Positions 44,664 through 52,551 of a stretch of DNA of 64,000 nucleotides are shown here, in pieces. The notes beneath the pieces are model-generated. The model was not told the origin of the DNA, made no database searches, and was given only the letters and a program-made list of their open reading frames with translations. Origin of the DNA: Pseudomonas fluorescens (lineage in GTDB: Bacteria > Pseudomonadota > Gammaproteobacteria > Pseudomonadales > Pseudomonadaceae); assembly GCF_902498195.1 (NCBI RefSeq), contig NZ_CABVIY010000007.1, positions 62,001 through 126,000 of the forward strand, given 5' to 3'. How positions within the stretch are numbered: the stretch's first letter is position 1; every line of letters begins with the position of its first letter. The position numbers and the translations under genes were made by a program.

Positions 44664-45125
44664 ATGACCACCGAGCGCGACACCCCGGATAACTGCGACG
44701 ACCTGCTGCTGGACAACCAGGCCTGTTTCGCCCTGCATTCCACTTCGCTGATGATGACCAAGGTCTATAAGCCCTTGTTGCAGGCGCTGGGCCTGACTTA
44801 TCCACAGTACCTGGCCATGATGGTGCTGTGGGAACAGGACGGTTTGACGGTAGGAGAAATCAGCGCCCGCCTGCTGACCGATCCCGGCTCGCTCACCCCG
44901 CTGCTCAAGCGCCTGGAGGCCGAAGGCTTGCTCAGCCGCACCCGCAGTCGTGAAGACGAGCGCGTGGTGATCGTCGAACTCACCGCACAGGGCCGCGCCC
45001 TGCGCGACAAGGCGCGGGACATCCCACAATGCATCCTCGGCGCCAGCGGCATGACGCTGGAGCGACTGCAAAAGCTGCAAGCGGAGCTGCAAGCGCTGCG
45101 TCGGCACCTGCAAGACAGCCTCTGA
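44664..45125 (+). CDS. ohrR: Organic hydroperoxide-sensing regulator OhrR (MarR family)
   Basis: 153 aa. OhrR signature YKPLLQALGLTYPQYLAMMV, LTDPGSLTPLLKRLEAEGLL and wing SREDERVVIVELTAQG. The sensing Cys is Cys21 in LDNQACFALH and a second Cys123 fits the 2-Cys mechanism. It represses ohr until oxidised by organic hydroperoxides. ohr lies 347 bp downstream on the same strand with an REP pair and a palindromic promoter between. It is a close paralogue of the OspR encoded at 29.0 kb. Confidence 0.93.
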   Translation: MTTERDTPDNCDDLLLDNQACFALHSTSLMMTKVYKPLLQALGLTYPQYLAMMVLWEQDGLTVGEISARLLTDPGSLTPLLKRLEAEGLLSRTRSREDERVVIVELTAQGRALRDKARDIPQCILGASGMTLERLQKLQAELQALRRHLQDSL

Positions 45126-45148
45126 GCTTCAATCCACCAAAAATCCCC

Positions 45149-45239
45149 TGTGGGAGCGGGCTTGCTCCCGAATGCGGTGGGTCATCCAGCACAAGTGATG
45201 ACGTTCACACCGCATTCGCGAGCAAGCCCGCTCCCACAT
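45149..45239. repeat. REP-type inverted pair (TGTGGGAGCGGGCT family)
   Basis: Left arm TGTGGGAGCGGGCTTGCTCC, right arm its complement GAGCAAGCCCGCTCCCACA, with an inner imperfect stem GAATGCGGTG/CACCGCATTC. It lies directly after the ohrR stop. Confidence 0.9.
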
Positions 45240-45377
45240 TTGTCTGGCGGCGCGCAAAAAAATCGCCCCCTTCCAATATTTTTCAACCCTGCTTGCGCAG
45301 CTCTAACTCAATACTTCCAATCGATTTCGGCTAGTCGGCAAGCCGTCGTTCTCAGATTATTTTCCAAATTTATCTTG

Positions 45378-45440
45378 CGCGCTAAACATTAGCGCGATAC
45401 ATTCATTTCGCACTTACTTAGCGCACAAACATTTAGCGCA
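45378..45440. promoter_or_regulatory. TTAGCGC repeat cluster upstream of ohr, candidate OhrR operator
   Basis: A perfect dyad CGCGCTAA-ACA-TTAGCGCG at 45378-45396 is followed by two direct copies of TTAGCGCA at 45418-45425 and 45433-45440. The cluster ends 32 bp before the ohr start. OhrR from the adjacent gene is the natural candidate to bind; this is inferred from position. Confidence 0.55.
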
Positions 45441-45472
45441 AAACAAATCAAACCCCGAACGAGGATTTCACC

Positions 45473-45892
45473 ATGCAAACTCTCTACACCGCGATCGCAA
45501 CTTCCACCGGTGGCCGTGACGGTCGTGCGATTTCCAGTGACAACATTCTCGACGTCAAACTCGCCACCCCGAAAGAACTCGGCGGTGCCGGCGGCGCGGC
45601 AACCAACCCCGAGCAACTGTTCGCAGCCGGCTACTCCGCCTGCTTCATCGGTGCCTTGAAATTCGTCGCCAGCCAGACCAAACGCAAAATCCCGGATGAC
45701 GCCTCGATCACCGCCCATGTCGGCATCGGCCAGATCCCTGGCGGTTTCGGCCTGGACATCGACCTGCACATCAGCCTGCCAGGTCTCGAGCAAGCCGATG
45801 CCCAGACACTGGTCGACGCCGCGCACCAGGTCTGCCCGTACTCCAACGCCACCCGTGGCAACGTCGAAGTGCGCTTGCACGTGACCGTATAA
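45473..45892 (+). CDS. ohr: Organic hydroperoxide resistance protein Ohr
   Basis: 139 aa OsmC/Ohr fold. The two catalytic cysteines are in FAAGYSACFIGALKF (Cys60) and HQVCPYSNATRGN (about Cys124), with the Ohr-type N-terminus YTAIATSTGGRDGRA. It reduces organic and fatty-acid hydroperoxides using lipoyl-dependent electrons. It is under OhrR control in Pseudomonas. A secreted esterase gene follows after 37 bp and is probably co-transcribed. Confidence 0.96.
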   Translation: MQTLYTAIATSTGGRDGRAISSDNILDVKLATPKELGGAGGAATNPEQLFAAGYSACFIGALKFVASQTKRKIPDDASITAHVGIGQIPGGFGLDIDLHISLPGLEQADAQTLVDAAHQVCPYSNATRGNVEVRLHVTV

Positions 45893-45929
45893 CGTCTGTC
45901 GCCCACTCAGGCCTGAACAGGAAATGAAC

Positions 45930-46943
45930 ATGAACACTTTCAGCAAAGTCTTGACCGGCACCCTTCTCGCCCTGTCCGTCCACAGCGCATTCGCTGGCGA
46001 CGTCGAGCACAACACCCAGGCGTTTCTCGATGTGTTGAACGCCGGCACCGGCAAACCGATGGAACAGATGACACCGGCCGATGCCCGTGCCGTCCTGGTG
46101 GGCGCGCAAGCCGGGGTGAAGCTGACGCTGCCAAAAGCCGATGTCAGCCAGAAGACCATCCAGGTCGACGGTCAACCGCTGAGCCTGACCATCGTCCGGC
46201 CAGCCGGGGTCAAGGGCGAGTTGCCAGTGTTCATGTTCTTCCACGGCGGCGGCTGGGTGCTGGGCGATTTCCCGACCCACGAGCGGTTGGTGCGTGACCT
46301 CGTGGCGGGTTCGGGGGCGGCGGCGGTCTTCGTCAATTACACGCCATCACCGGAAGCGCATTATCCGGTGGCGATCAACCAGGCTTACGCCGCCACTAAA
46401 TGGGTGGCGGAGCACGGAAAAGAGATCAACGTCGATGGCAAGCGCCTGGCTGTGGCCGGCAACAGCGTCGGCGGCAACATGGCGGCGGTGGTTGCGCTGA
46501 TGGCCAAGGACAAAGGCACGCCGGCGATCAAGTTCCAGGTGCTGTTGTGGCCGGTGACCGATGCCAGCTTCGACACCGGTTCCTACAACCAGTATGCCGA
46601 AGGGCACTTCCTCACCCGCAACATGATGAAGTGGTTCTGGGACAACTACACCACCGATGCCAAACAGCGTAACGAGATCTACGCCTCGCCGTTGCGAGCT
46701 ACCCCTGCGCAACTCAAGGGCTTGCCACCGGCGCTGGTGCAGACGGCGGGAGCTGACGTCCTGCGCGATGAAGGTGAAGCCTACGCCCGCAAACTCGATG
46801 AAGCCGGGGTGCCGGTGACCTCGGTTCGCTACAACGGCATGATTCACGATTACGGTTTGCTCAACGTGGTCAGCCAGGTGCCAGCAGTGCGTTCGGCGAT
46901 GCTGCAAGCGTCCGAAGAGCTCAAGCAGCACCTGAAGAAATAA
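45930..46943 (+). CDS. Secreted alpha/beta hydrolase, HSL-type esterase
   Basis: 337 aa. Sec signal peptide MNTFSKVLTGTLLALSVHSA with cleavage near AFA (about residue 22). The hormone-sensitive-lipase family oxyanion motif is MFFHGGGWVLGDF, the nucleophile Ser in VAGNSVGGNMAAV (GxSxG), the acid Asp near TAGADVLRDEGEAY and the His in NGMIHDYGLL. A periplasmic carboxylesterase acting on short acyl esters is likely. Start ATG 45930 has AGGA at 7 nt; ATG 45924 is too close to it. Its position after ohr suggests peroxide-inducible expression. Confidence 0.9.
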   Translation: MNTFSKVLTGTLLALSVHSAFAGDVEHNTQAFLDVLNAGTGKPMEQMTPADARAVLVGAQAGVKLTLPKADVSQKTIQVDGQPLSLTIVRPAGVKGELPVFMFFHGGGWVLGDFPTHERLVRDLVAGSGAAAVFVNYTPSPEAHYPVAINQAYAATKWVAEHGKEINVDGKRLAVAGNSVGGNMAAVVALMAKDKGTPAIKFQVLLWPVTDASFDTGSYNQYAEGHFLTRNMMKWFWDNYTTDAKQRNEIYASPLRATPAQLKGLPPALVQTAGADVLRDEGEAYARKLDEAGVPVTSVRYNGMIHDYGLLNVVSQVPAVRSAMLQASEELKQHLKK

Positions 46944-46955
46944 CGCAGTAAAAAC

Positions 46956-47043
46956 GTGGGAGCGGGCTTGCTCGCGAAGAGGGAGTGTCAGTGACAAATA
47001 TGTTGCCTGACACACCGTCTTCGCGAGCAAGCCCGCTCCCACA
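46956..47043. repeat. REP-type inverted pair (TGTGGGAGCGGGCT family)
   Basis: Arms CGTGGGAGCGGGCTTGCTCG...AAGAGGG and the complementary CTTCGCGAGCAAGCCCGCTCCCACA, with an inner TGTCAG/CTGACA stem. The arrangement is very similar to the copy at 1305-1394, including the GTGTCAG...CTGACACACCG core. Confidence 0.9.
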
Positions 47044-47078
47044 GGGGATTTGTATCGTTCCAACGTTATGCACAGACG

Positions 47079-47112
47079 AAAAAAAGCCCGACTCAATGGT
47101 CGGGCTTTTTTC
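47079..47112. terminator. Bidirectional intrinsic terminator
   Basis: AAAAAGCCCGAC-TCAATG-GTCGGGCTTTTTT, with A and T runs on both sides, between the esterase gene and the convergent efp. Confidence 0.9.
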
Positions 47113-47128
47113 ATTCCTCAAGCAGTGC

Positions 47129-47698
47129 TTATTTGGCACGGCCTTTGTAGGAACCGCCTTCGCGGGTATCGATCTCGATCATGTCGCCGATTTCGATGAA
47201 GTCAGCAACCGACAGCTCGGTACCGTTCTTCAGTTTGGCAGGCTTCATCACCTTGCCGGAAGTATCGCCGCGAGCGGAACCTTCGGTGTAGTCGATCTGA
47301 CGCACGATGGTGGTCGGCAGCTCTACGGATACCAGACGCTCTTCGAAGAAGATCGCTTCGCAAACATCGGTCATGCCTTCTTCAACGAAAGGCAGAACGG
47401 CTTCGATGTCTTCAGCGTTCAGCTCGTACATGGTGTAGTCGGTGGTGTCCATGAACGTGTAGGTGTCGCCGCTGATGAAGGACAGGGTCGCTTCTTTGCG
47501 GTCGAGGATTACGTCGTCCAGTTTGTCGTCGGCGCTGTAAACGATCTCGGTCTTGTAACCGGTCAGCAGGTTTTTCAGCTTGGTCTTCATGATCGCGCTG
47601 TTACGACCCGACTTGGTGAATTCAGCTTTCTGAACCAGCCAAGGATCGTTTTCGAGACGGATCACGGTCCCGGGTTTCAGTTCTTTACCAGTTTTCAT
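47129..47698 (-). CDS. efp: Elongation factor P
   Basis: 189 aa, three beta-barrel domains. It rescues ribosomes stalled at polyproline. The modification loop reads KSGRNSAIMKTKLKNLL, with an Arg (residue about 32) in place of the enterobacterial Lys; this is the rhamnosylated type. EarP, the enzyme that adds rhamnose to this Arg, is encoded just upstream on the same strand. An intrinsic terminator follows. Confidence 0.97.
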   Translation of the reverse strand: MKTGKELKPGTVIRLENDPWLVQKAEFTKSGRNSAIMKTKLKNLLTGYKTEIVYSADDKLDDVILDRKEATLSFISGDTYTFMDTTDYTMYELNAEDIEAVLPFVEEGMTDVCEAIFFEERLVSVELPTTIVRQIDYTEGSARGDTSGKVMKPAKLKNGTELSVADFIEIGDMIEIDTREGGSYKGRAK

Positions 47699-47746
47699 TG
47701 CGAATATCCGAATTTGGATGGGATTTACAAAAATCTAGGCCGCGTA

Positions 47747-48889
47747 TCATATCCAATTTACATAAAACTGTACCAGCGCTGCGGCGAGATCGGCCTGCGA
47801 GGCCTGTTCCAGACACCACGTCTCGGCGTGTTTTTGCAGCTCCGGCCAGTGTTTGCGGGTCGATTGCCAGTGGTCGGTCATTTTCTCACCGGCGTTCCAC
47901 GCCCGCCAGAGACCGCTGATCGCCTCGCGCGCAGGCGCCGAAAGGCCCTCCACATACAGCGCGAGAAAGGCTTCGAGCTTGTCCAGGTGAACGTCTTCTT
48001 CCTGCTGATAGATGTGCCAGAGCAAAGGCCGGCCCGCCCATTGCGCACGGACAAACGAGTCCTCGCCGCGCACGGCGTTGAGATCGCAGCTCCATAGCAA
48101 CAGGTCATACTGGTCCTGCCGGACGAACGGCAGCACTTGCACGGTCAGCGCGTCGCGCACATGCAGCGCCCCGGCCACCAGCCCCTTGACCCCAAGCCAA
48201 TGCTCGACATCACCGAGGATTCGCCCTTCCGGCACCAGCAGGTGCGTGGGCGTGGCATCGCTCGACAGCGCATCCAGCCAACTGGCCAGTCCGGTGTTTT
48301 CGTAGGCAAACAATGAAATCAGCTGCGCACCCGGCGCGCGATCAATCCCCAGGCCTTGCAGGAAGGCTCGCTGGGCCTCGGGATCCTGCTGAAACTGTCG
48401 ACGCCGCTCGAGCAATCCGCTTTCGCGCAGCAAGCCCCCGGTGCCCTTGCGGAACCCCGGAAAGAAGAAGAACTTCTGCACATGCTTGTACTTCACCGAC
48501 GGCAAGCCGTGGCAACCCACCACCCAGTCCTCGGCACTCAAGTAATCGAGGTTCATCCACAAAGGCGTTTTCTGCCGTTCGGCCATGGCGTCCATGTAGG
48601 CACTCGGCAGTTGGCAGGCGAACGCGGCGATCACCACATCGGCGGCATCAACCGGCTGCCAGTCGGCCGCCCAGTGACGCACCTCGACACCCTGCTGCCA
48701 TTGCTGCGAGGTGTGGATGTTGATCTCCGGGCACATGCGCTCGAAGGCACGCAGGTCATCAACCCACAAGCGCACCGCCACCCCATGCTCGGCAACCAGT
48801 TGCCGGGCCAGGCGCCAGGTCACGCCGATGTCTCCGAAGTTATCGACCACGGTGCAAAAAATATCCCAGCGGGTTTTCAATTCAGGCAT
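47747..48889 (-). CDS. earP: EF-P arginine rhamnosyltransferase EarP
   Basis: 380 aa GT-B glycosyltransferase (formerly DUF2331), which transfers rhamnose from dTDP-rhamnose to Arg32 of EF-P. Family blocks are WDIFCTVVDNFGDIGVTWRL, the catalytic-region Asp residues near its start, and HLLVPEGRIL plus FVRQDQYDLLLWSCDLNAVR GEDS toward the C-terminal nucleotide-sugar site. It lies 49 bp upstream of efp in the same direction, the standard arrangement in rhamnosylating species. Confidence 0.95.
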   Translation of the reverse strand: MPELKTRWDIFCTVVDNFGDIGVTWRLARQLVAEHGVAVRLWVDDLRAFERMCPEINIHTSQQWQQGVEVRHWAADWQPVDAADVVIAAFACQLPSAYMDAMAERQKTPLWMNLDYLSAEDWVVGCHGLPSVKYKHVQKFFFFPGFRKGTGGLLRESGLLERRRQFQQDPEAQRAFLQGLGIDRAPGAQLISLFAYENTGLASWLDALSSDATPTHLLVPEGRILGDVEHWLGVKGLVAGALHVRDALTVQVLPFVRQDQYDLLLWSCDLNAVRGEDSFVRAQWAGRPLLWHIYQQEEDVHLDKLEAFLALYVEGLSAPAREAISGLWRAWNAGEKMTDHWQSTRKHWPELQKHAETWCLEQASQADLAAALVQFYVNWI

Positions 48890-49012
48890 TCCAGGCTCCC
48901 GTTGGCAAAGGCAGCGATTGTCCGCATAAATTACCCCGTGCAGAAGAGCCGACGACGATTAATCTTCGTGCGACAATCGCATTCGCCCGCGACCCACCGC
49001 CAGGAGGCAGCC

Positions 49013-49423
49013 ATGCCCTACCGCCCCAACCCGCGCCGCCCATTGCCCATCCAGCTCAATGCCCTGCAACTGACCGGCAGCATTGCCCTCGGTCTGTGGC
49101 TGGGGTTCATCGCCATCGCGCTGACCTGCTGGCTCGCCGCGCGCCTGCTGTTCAGCGAGCAATTGGCACCCGTCGCGACAGCGGTGGAGCAACTCGCCAA
49201 ACCGCCCGTGGTGTCACAACCGGTGCCGGACATCCCGCCACAGAGCCCGGTTTTCGAGCAGTACGAGGAGAACCTGCGCAAGAACGAGCAGGCACAGCGC
49301 CTCGATCAGGCACGCGGCAGCAACCGTAACCTGTCGAACCCCAAATGCCAGTTCTGGCTGCAACAGGACCAGACGGCACCCAGCGAAAAAAGCCGCGCCA
49401 ATGTCCTGCAATTCTGCGATTGA
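49013..49423 (+). CDS. Hypothetical single-pass membrane protein
   Basis: 136 aa; ATG 49013 with AGGAGG six nt upstream. One membrane helix, SIALGLWLGFIAIALTCWLA (about residues 23-45), then a proline-rich spacer (KPPVVSQPVPDIPPQSPVFE) and a charged tail with two cysteines (PKCQFWL, LQFCD). No family is recognised. The next gene starts 2 bp after its stop, so it is co-transcribed with the Gre-like gene. Type II orientation with a periplasmic tail is inferred. Confidence 0.75.
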   Translation: MPYRPNPRRPLPIQLNALQLTGSIALGLWLGFIAIALTCWLAARLLFSEQLAPVATAVEQLAKPPVVSQPVPDIPPQSPVFEQYEENLRKNEQAQRLDQARGSNRNLSNPKCQFWLQQDQTAPSEKSRANVLQFCD

Positions 49424-49425
49424 TC

Positions 49426-49908
49426 ATGAATAAAAAAGCTGTCCACCAACTGATTCTCGACAAGCTGCGCATCGACCTCGACATCGCCGAACGCGCTGCG
49501 CAAACCGCTTACGAAACCGCGACCCACGAAGAGAACATCGCCGAAAACAAGTACGACACCCTGGGGCTGGAGGCGTCGTACCTGGCGGCCGGGCAAGCCA
49601 AACGGGTCGAGGAGATTCGTCAGTCACTGGCGCTTTGCCAAAACCTGATATTGCGTCCCTATGACGAGCAGCGTGGCATCGAAGTCGGCGCACTGCTGGG
49701 CCTGGAAGACGAAAAGGGTCGCGAGCAATGGTTGTTCCTGGCCCCGGATGCGGCGGGCCTGAAGGTCGATCTGGTGGGGCAAATCATTACCGTCATCACC
49801 CCGCGCTCGCCCCTGGGCAAAAGCCTGCTGGGCCGATTCGAAGGCGATGAGGTGGAGATTCTGGTGGCGGGCGCTCGGCAACAGTTCGCTGTCACCGAGG
49901 TGGTCTAG
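49426..49908 (+). CDS. GreA/GreB-like protein with altered catalytic tip
   Basis: 160 aa. An N-terminal helical hairpin (about 5-75) precedes a GreA/GreB C-terminal domain (about 88-158), with the family signature ITVITPRSPLGKSLLGRFEG near residues 120-139. The hairpin tip reads EENIAENKY (35-43) where GreA and GreB have G-D-L/R-S-E-N. The metal-coordinating Asp appears to be Asn37, while Glu40 is kept. It may bind the polymerase secondary channel without normal cleavage stimulation, as other Gre relatives do. A regular greB is encoded at 62.2 kb. Confidence 0.7.
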   Translation: MNKKAVHQLILDKLRIDLDIAERAAQTAYETATHEENIAENKYDTLGLEASYLAAGQAKRVEEIRQSLALCQNLILRPYDEQRGIEVGALLGLEDEKGREQWLFLAPDAAGLKVDLVGQIITVITPRSPLGKSLLGRFEGDEVEILVAGARQQFAVTEVV

Positions 49909-49923
49909 ATCGCTGTTTGCTGA

Positions 49924-50898
49924 TCAATGAACCGGCAGTTCGACGCCGTCGAACAGCTCTTCCAGTTCCTGCTTGTTGTGGCACTGGATGGCCTTGGCCA
50001 TGACTTCGCGGGTCAGGTGCGGGGCGAACTTCTCGATGAAATCGCACATGAAGCCACGCAGGAAGGTGCCGCGACGGAAACCGATCTTGGTCACGCTGGA
50101 TTCGAACAGCTCGCTGGCATCGAGCACCACCAGATCGTTGTCGAGTTTGGTGTCGACCGCCATTTTCGCGACGATGCCCACGCCCAGGCCCAGGCGGACA
50201 TAGGTCTTGATCACGTCGGCGTCGGCCGCGGTGAACACCACTTTCGGGGTCAGGCCACGGTGGCTGAAGGCTTCGTCGAGTTTCGAGCGGCCAGTGAAAC
50301 CGAACACATAGGTCACGATCGGGTATTCGGCCAGCGCTTCGAGCGTCAGCTTCGACAGCTTGGTCAGCGGGTGACCCTGGGGCACGACCACGCAGCGGTT
50401 CCAGCGATAGCACGGCATCATCACCAGGTCACCGAACAGTTCGAGCGCTTCGGTGGCGATGGCGAAATCCACGGTGCCGTCGGCGGCCATTTCGGCGATC
50501 TGCATCGGCGAACCCTGGTGCATGTGCAGGGCAACGTCCGGGTACTGCTTGATGAAATTACTGATCACCGGTGGCAGCGCATAGCGCGCCTGGGTGTGGG
50601 TGGTGGCGATCGACAGGGTGCCTTTCTTCTCGTTGGAGAATTCCTGGGCAATCTGCTTGATGCTTTCAACCTTGCGCAGGATTTCGCCGGCGGTGGTGAT
50701 GATGCGCTCGCCGGCCGGGGTGACGCGGGTCAGGTGCTTGCCGCTGCGGGCGAAAACTTCGACGCCCAGTTCGTCTTCCAGCAGGCGGATCTGTTTACTG
50801 ATGCCCGGTTGCGAGGTGTAAAGGCTTTGGGCTGTAGCGGAAACGTTGAGGTCGTGGTGCGCCACTTCCCAGATGTAGCGCAATTGTTGAAGCTTCAT
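49924..50898 (-). CDS. cysB: LysR-type regulator CysB
   Basis: 324 aa, usual CysB length. The opening MKLQQLRYIWEVAHHDLNVS, helix-turn-helix TAQSLYTSQPGISKQIRLLE and effector-domain block LSIATTHTQARYALPPVI are CysB signatures. It activates sulfur-assimilation genes with N-acetylserine/O-acetylserine as inducer and autoregulates. The upstream region contains an AT-rich stretch (TATATAACTATATTA at 50943-50957) of the kind CysB binds. Convergent with the Gre-like gene. Confidence 0.96.
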   Translation of the reverse strand: MKLQQLRYIWEVAHHDLNVSATAQSLYTSQPGISKQIRLLEDELGVEVFARSGKHLTRVTPAGERIITTAGEILRKVESIKQIAQEFSNEKKGTLSIATTHTQARYALPPVISNFIKQYPDVALHMHQGSPMQIAEMAADGTVDFAIATEALELFGDLVMMPCYRWNRCVVVPQGHPLTKLSKLTLEALAEYPIVTYVFGFTGRSKLDEAFSHRGLTPKVVFTAADADVIKTYVRLGLGVGIVAKMAVDTKLDNDLVVLDASELFESSVTKIGFRRGTFLRGFMCDFIEKFAPHLTREVMAKAIQCHNKQELEELFDGVELPVH

Positions 50899-51010
50899 AT
50901 GAATCCCTCAAAGCAGATAGACGCCACGGGCATCAGCGACGGTATATAACTATATTAATGGTTTGAAGAATAAATCTAGAACTTTTTATCAGAATGCCAC
51001 TATTCGTGTT

Positions 51011-51526
51011 CTAGTGATCCCCCTGGCGACGACGTTGCACCAGCGGCACCAGGTAAACCGGCACCTGGGACAGTTGCAACACCCGCGCTGCCGTGCGGCC
51101 CAACGGCGTTTCCGCTCCCGCACCATGGCTATGACTACCTACGATCAGCAAATCCACCGAGAGTTTCTGCGCCTGGTCGAGAATCACCTGCGACGGATCG
51201 CCCTGCAGCACCCGTACCGCCTGAATCCGCTTCAGGTCCAGTTCACCCTCCTCGCCCAACTCATCCCCCAGTTCCTCACGAAAACTGTCGAGCACCCGTT
51301 GCTCGATATTGGCAATGACGGTGTTGAGCCCCTGACTGTGAAACTCATTCAACGCCTGCTCATCGAGGTAACTCTGAAGCACCGATTCGGCGAACAGCCC
51401 CATGGGTTCCACCGCGTGCACCACGTACAGGTCGGCATTGAATGTCCGGGCCAGTGCCAAGGCGTGCTGCATCACCAAAGGGGCGTACAGGCCGAGGTCA
51501 GTGGCATAGAGCATCGAGCGAATCAT
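51011..51526 (-). CDS. Universal stress protein (UspA family)
   Basis: 171 aa, single Usp domain. N-terminal IRSMLYATDLGLYAPLVMQH and the ATP-binding signature VGSHSHGAGAETPLGRTA followed by QVPVYLVP at the C-terminus. The GxxG-type phosphate loop is partly altered (GSHSHG). Role in stress survival is inferred from the family. Separate transcription unit between cysB and the nucleotidase gene. Confidence 0.88.
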   Translation of the reverse strand: MIRSMLYATDLGLYAPLVMQHALALARTFNADLYVVHAVEPMGLFAESVLQSYLDEQALNEFHSQGLNTVIANIEQRVLDSFREELGDELGEEGELDLKRIQAVRVLQGDPSQVILDQAQKLSVDLLIVGSHSHGAGAETPLGRTAARVLQLSQVPVYLVPLVQRRRQGDH

Positions 51527-51620
51527 ATGACCTCCTCGAATGCCAACATGGCGGAGATTGATTCAGCTTAGCAGTGCCTTGGAGACTGCGACGGCCCGCG
51601 CAACACGTTGATCGGCGGGC

Positions 51621-52526
51621 TTAAACCTTTTGCTCGTTGCTTATGCCATGGGGCACATGGCCGGTGGCGACGACTTCCCGGGCCAGTTCGCAGTGACCGG
51701 CCTGGTCATCGAAAAACACATCGGCGGCGAAGGCCTCCAGGAATGCCGACTTGGTCAGGCCGCCGAGGAACAGCGATTCATCCAGCCGGATGTCCCATTC
51801 GCGCAAGGTGCGGATCACCCGTTCGTGAGCCGGCGCCGAGCGGGCCGTGACCAGCGCCGTGCGGATCGGGCAGGCGTCATCCGGGAACTCGCGCTGCAAC
51901 AGGTTGAGGGCCGCCAGGAACCCCTTGAAAGGACCGCCGCGCAACGGTTCGCGGGCCGCTTCGCGTTCGCTCGCCTGAAACGCTTCCAGGCCGCCCGCCT
52001 GATACACGCGCTCGGACTCGTCGGAAAACAGCACCGCATCGCCGTCGAACGCAATGCGCAATTCATCGCTGGCCGCGCGGCTCGCGCCTCCGGACAGGAT
52101 GGTTGCCGCGGCGAAACCGGCATCCAGTGCGCTTCGCACATCTTCGGCGTGAGTCGACAGGAACAGGTCGCAGCCAAAGGCCTTGAGATACGGATAAGGG
52201 CTGCGTCCGCCGACGAACGCGGCGCGGGAAATCGCCAATCCGTAGTGATGGATCGAGTTGAACACCCGCAGGCCGGTGTCGGCACTATTGCGCGACACCA
52301 GGATCACCTCGACCCGGGCCCGGCCGAGGCTGGCGTTGAGGCTGAGGAGTTTTTGCACCAGCGGGAAGGCGTCGCCGGGCTCGAGGATTTCGTCTTCGTG
52401 CTCGATTTGGTATTGCCGGTAGGCCTCGACGCCACTCGACAGGTAGACCTTATGGCTTTCACTCAGGTCGAACAGCGCACGCGACGAAATCGCCAGCACC
52501 AGTTTGTCGTCGATTGTCTTGGCCAT
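51621..52526 (-). CDS. Cytosolic 5'-nucleotidase (PF06189 family)
   Basis: 301 aa. Family motifs include LVLAISSRALFDLSESHKVY at the N-terminus, EVILVSRNSADTGLRVFNSI, IAFDGDAVLFSDESERVY and the C-terminal VFFDDQAGHCELA. This is the bacterial relative of eukaryotic cN-I nucleotidases, which hydrolyse nucleoside 5'-monophosphates. ATG 52526 is preceded by a purine-rich GAGGGGGAAGGG. It lies 25 bp after the panE-like gene stop, likely in the same operon. Confidence 0.85.
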   Translation of the reverse strand: MAKTIDDKLVLAISSRALFDLSESHKVYLSSGVEAYRQYQIEHEDEILEPGDAFPLVQKLLSLNASLGRARVEVILVSRNSADTGLRVFNSIHHYGLAISRAAFVGGRSPYPYLKAFGCDLFLSTHAEDVRSALDAGFAAATILSGGASRAASDELRIAFDGDAVLFSDESERVYQAGGLEAFQASEREAAREPLRGGPFKGFLAALNLLQREFPDDACPIRTALVTARSAPAHERVIRTLREWDIRLDESLFLGGLTKSAFLEAFAADVFFDDQAGHCELAREVVATGHVPHGISNEQKV

Positions 52527-52551
52527 GCCCTTCCCCCTCAGGTTGATCGAC

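Larger units (their letters stand above)
45126..45472. other. ohrR-ohr intergenic region
   Basis: 347 bp holding an REP pair (45149-45239), then an AT-rich stretch with four TTAGCGC units in the last 100 bp. No gene is seen in it. The AT-rich part must contain the ohr promoter and operator. Confidence 0.7.
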
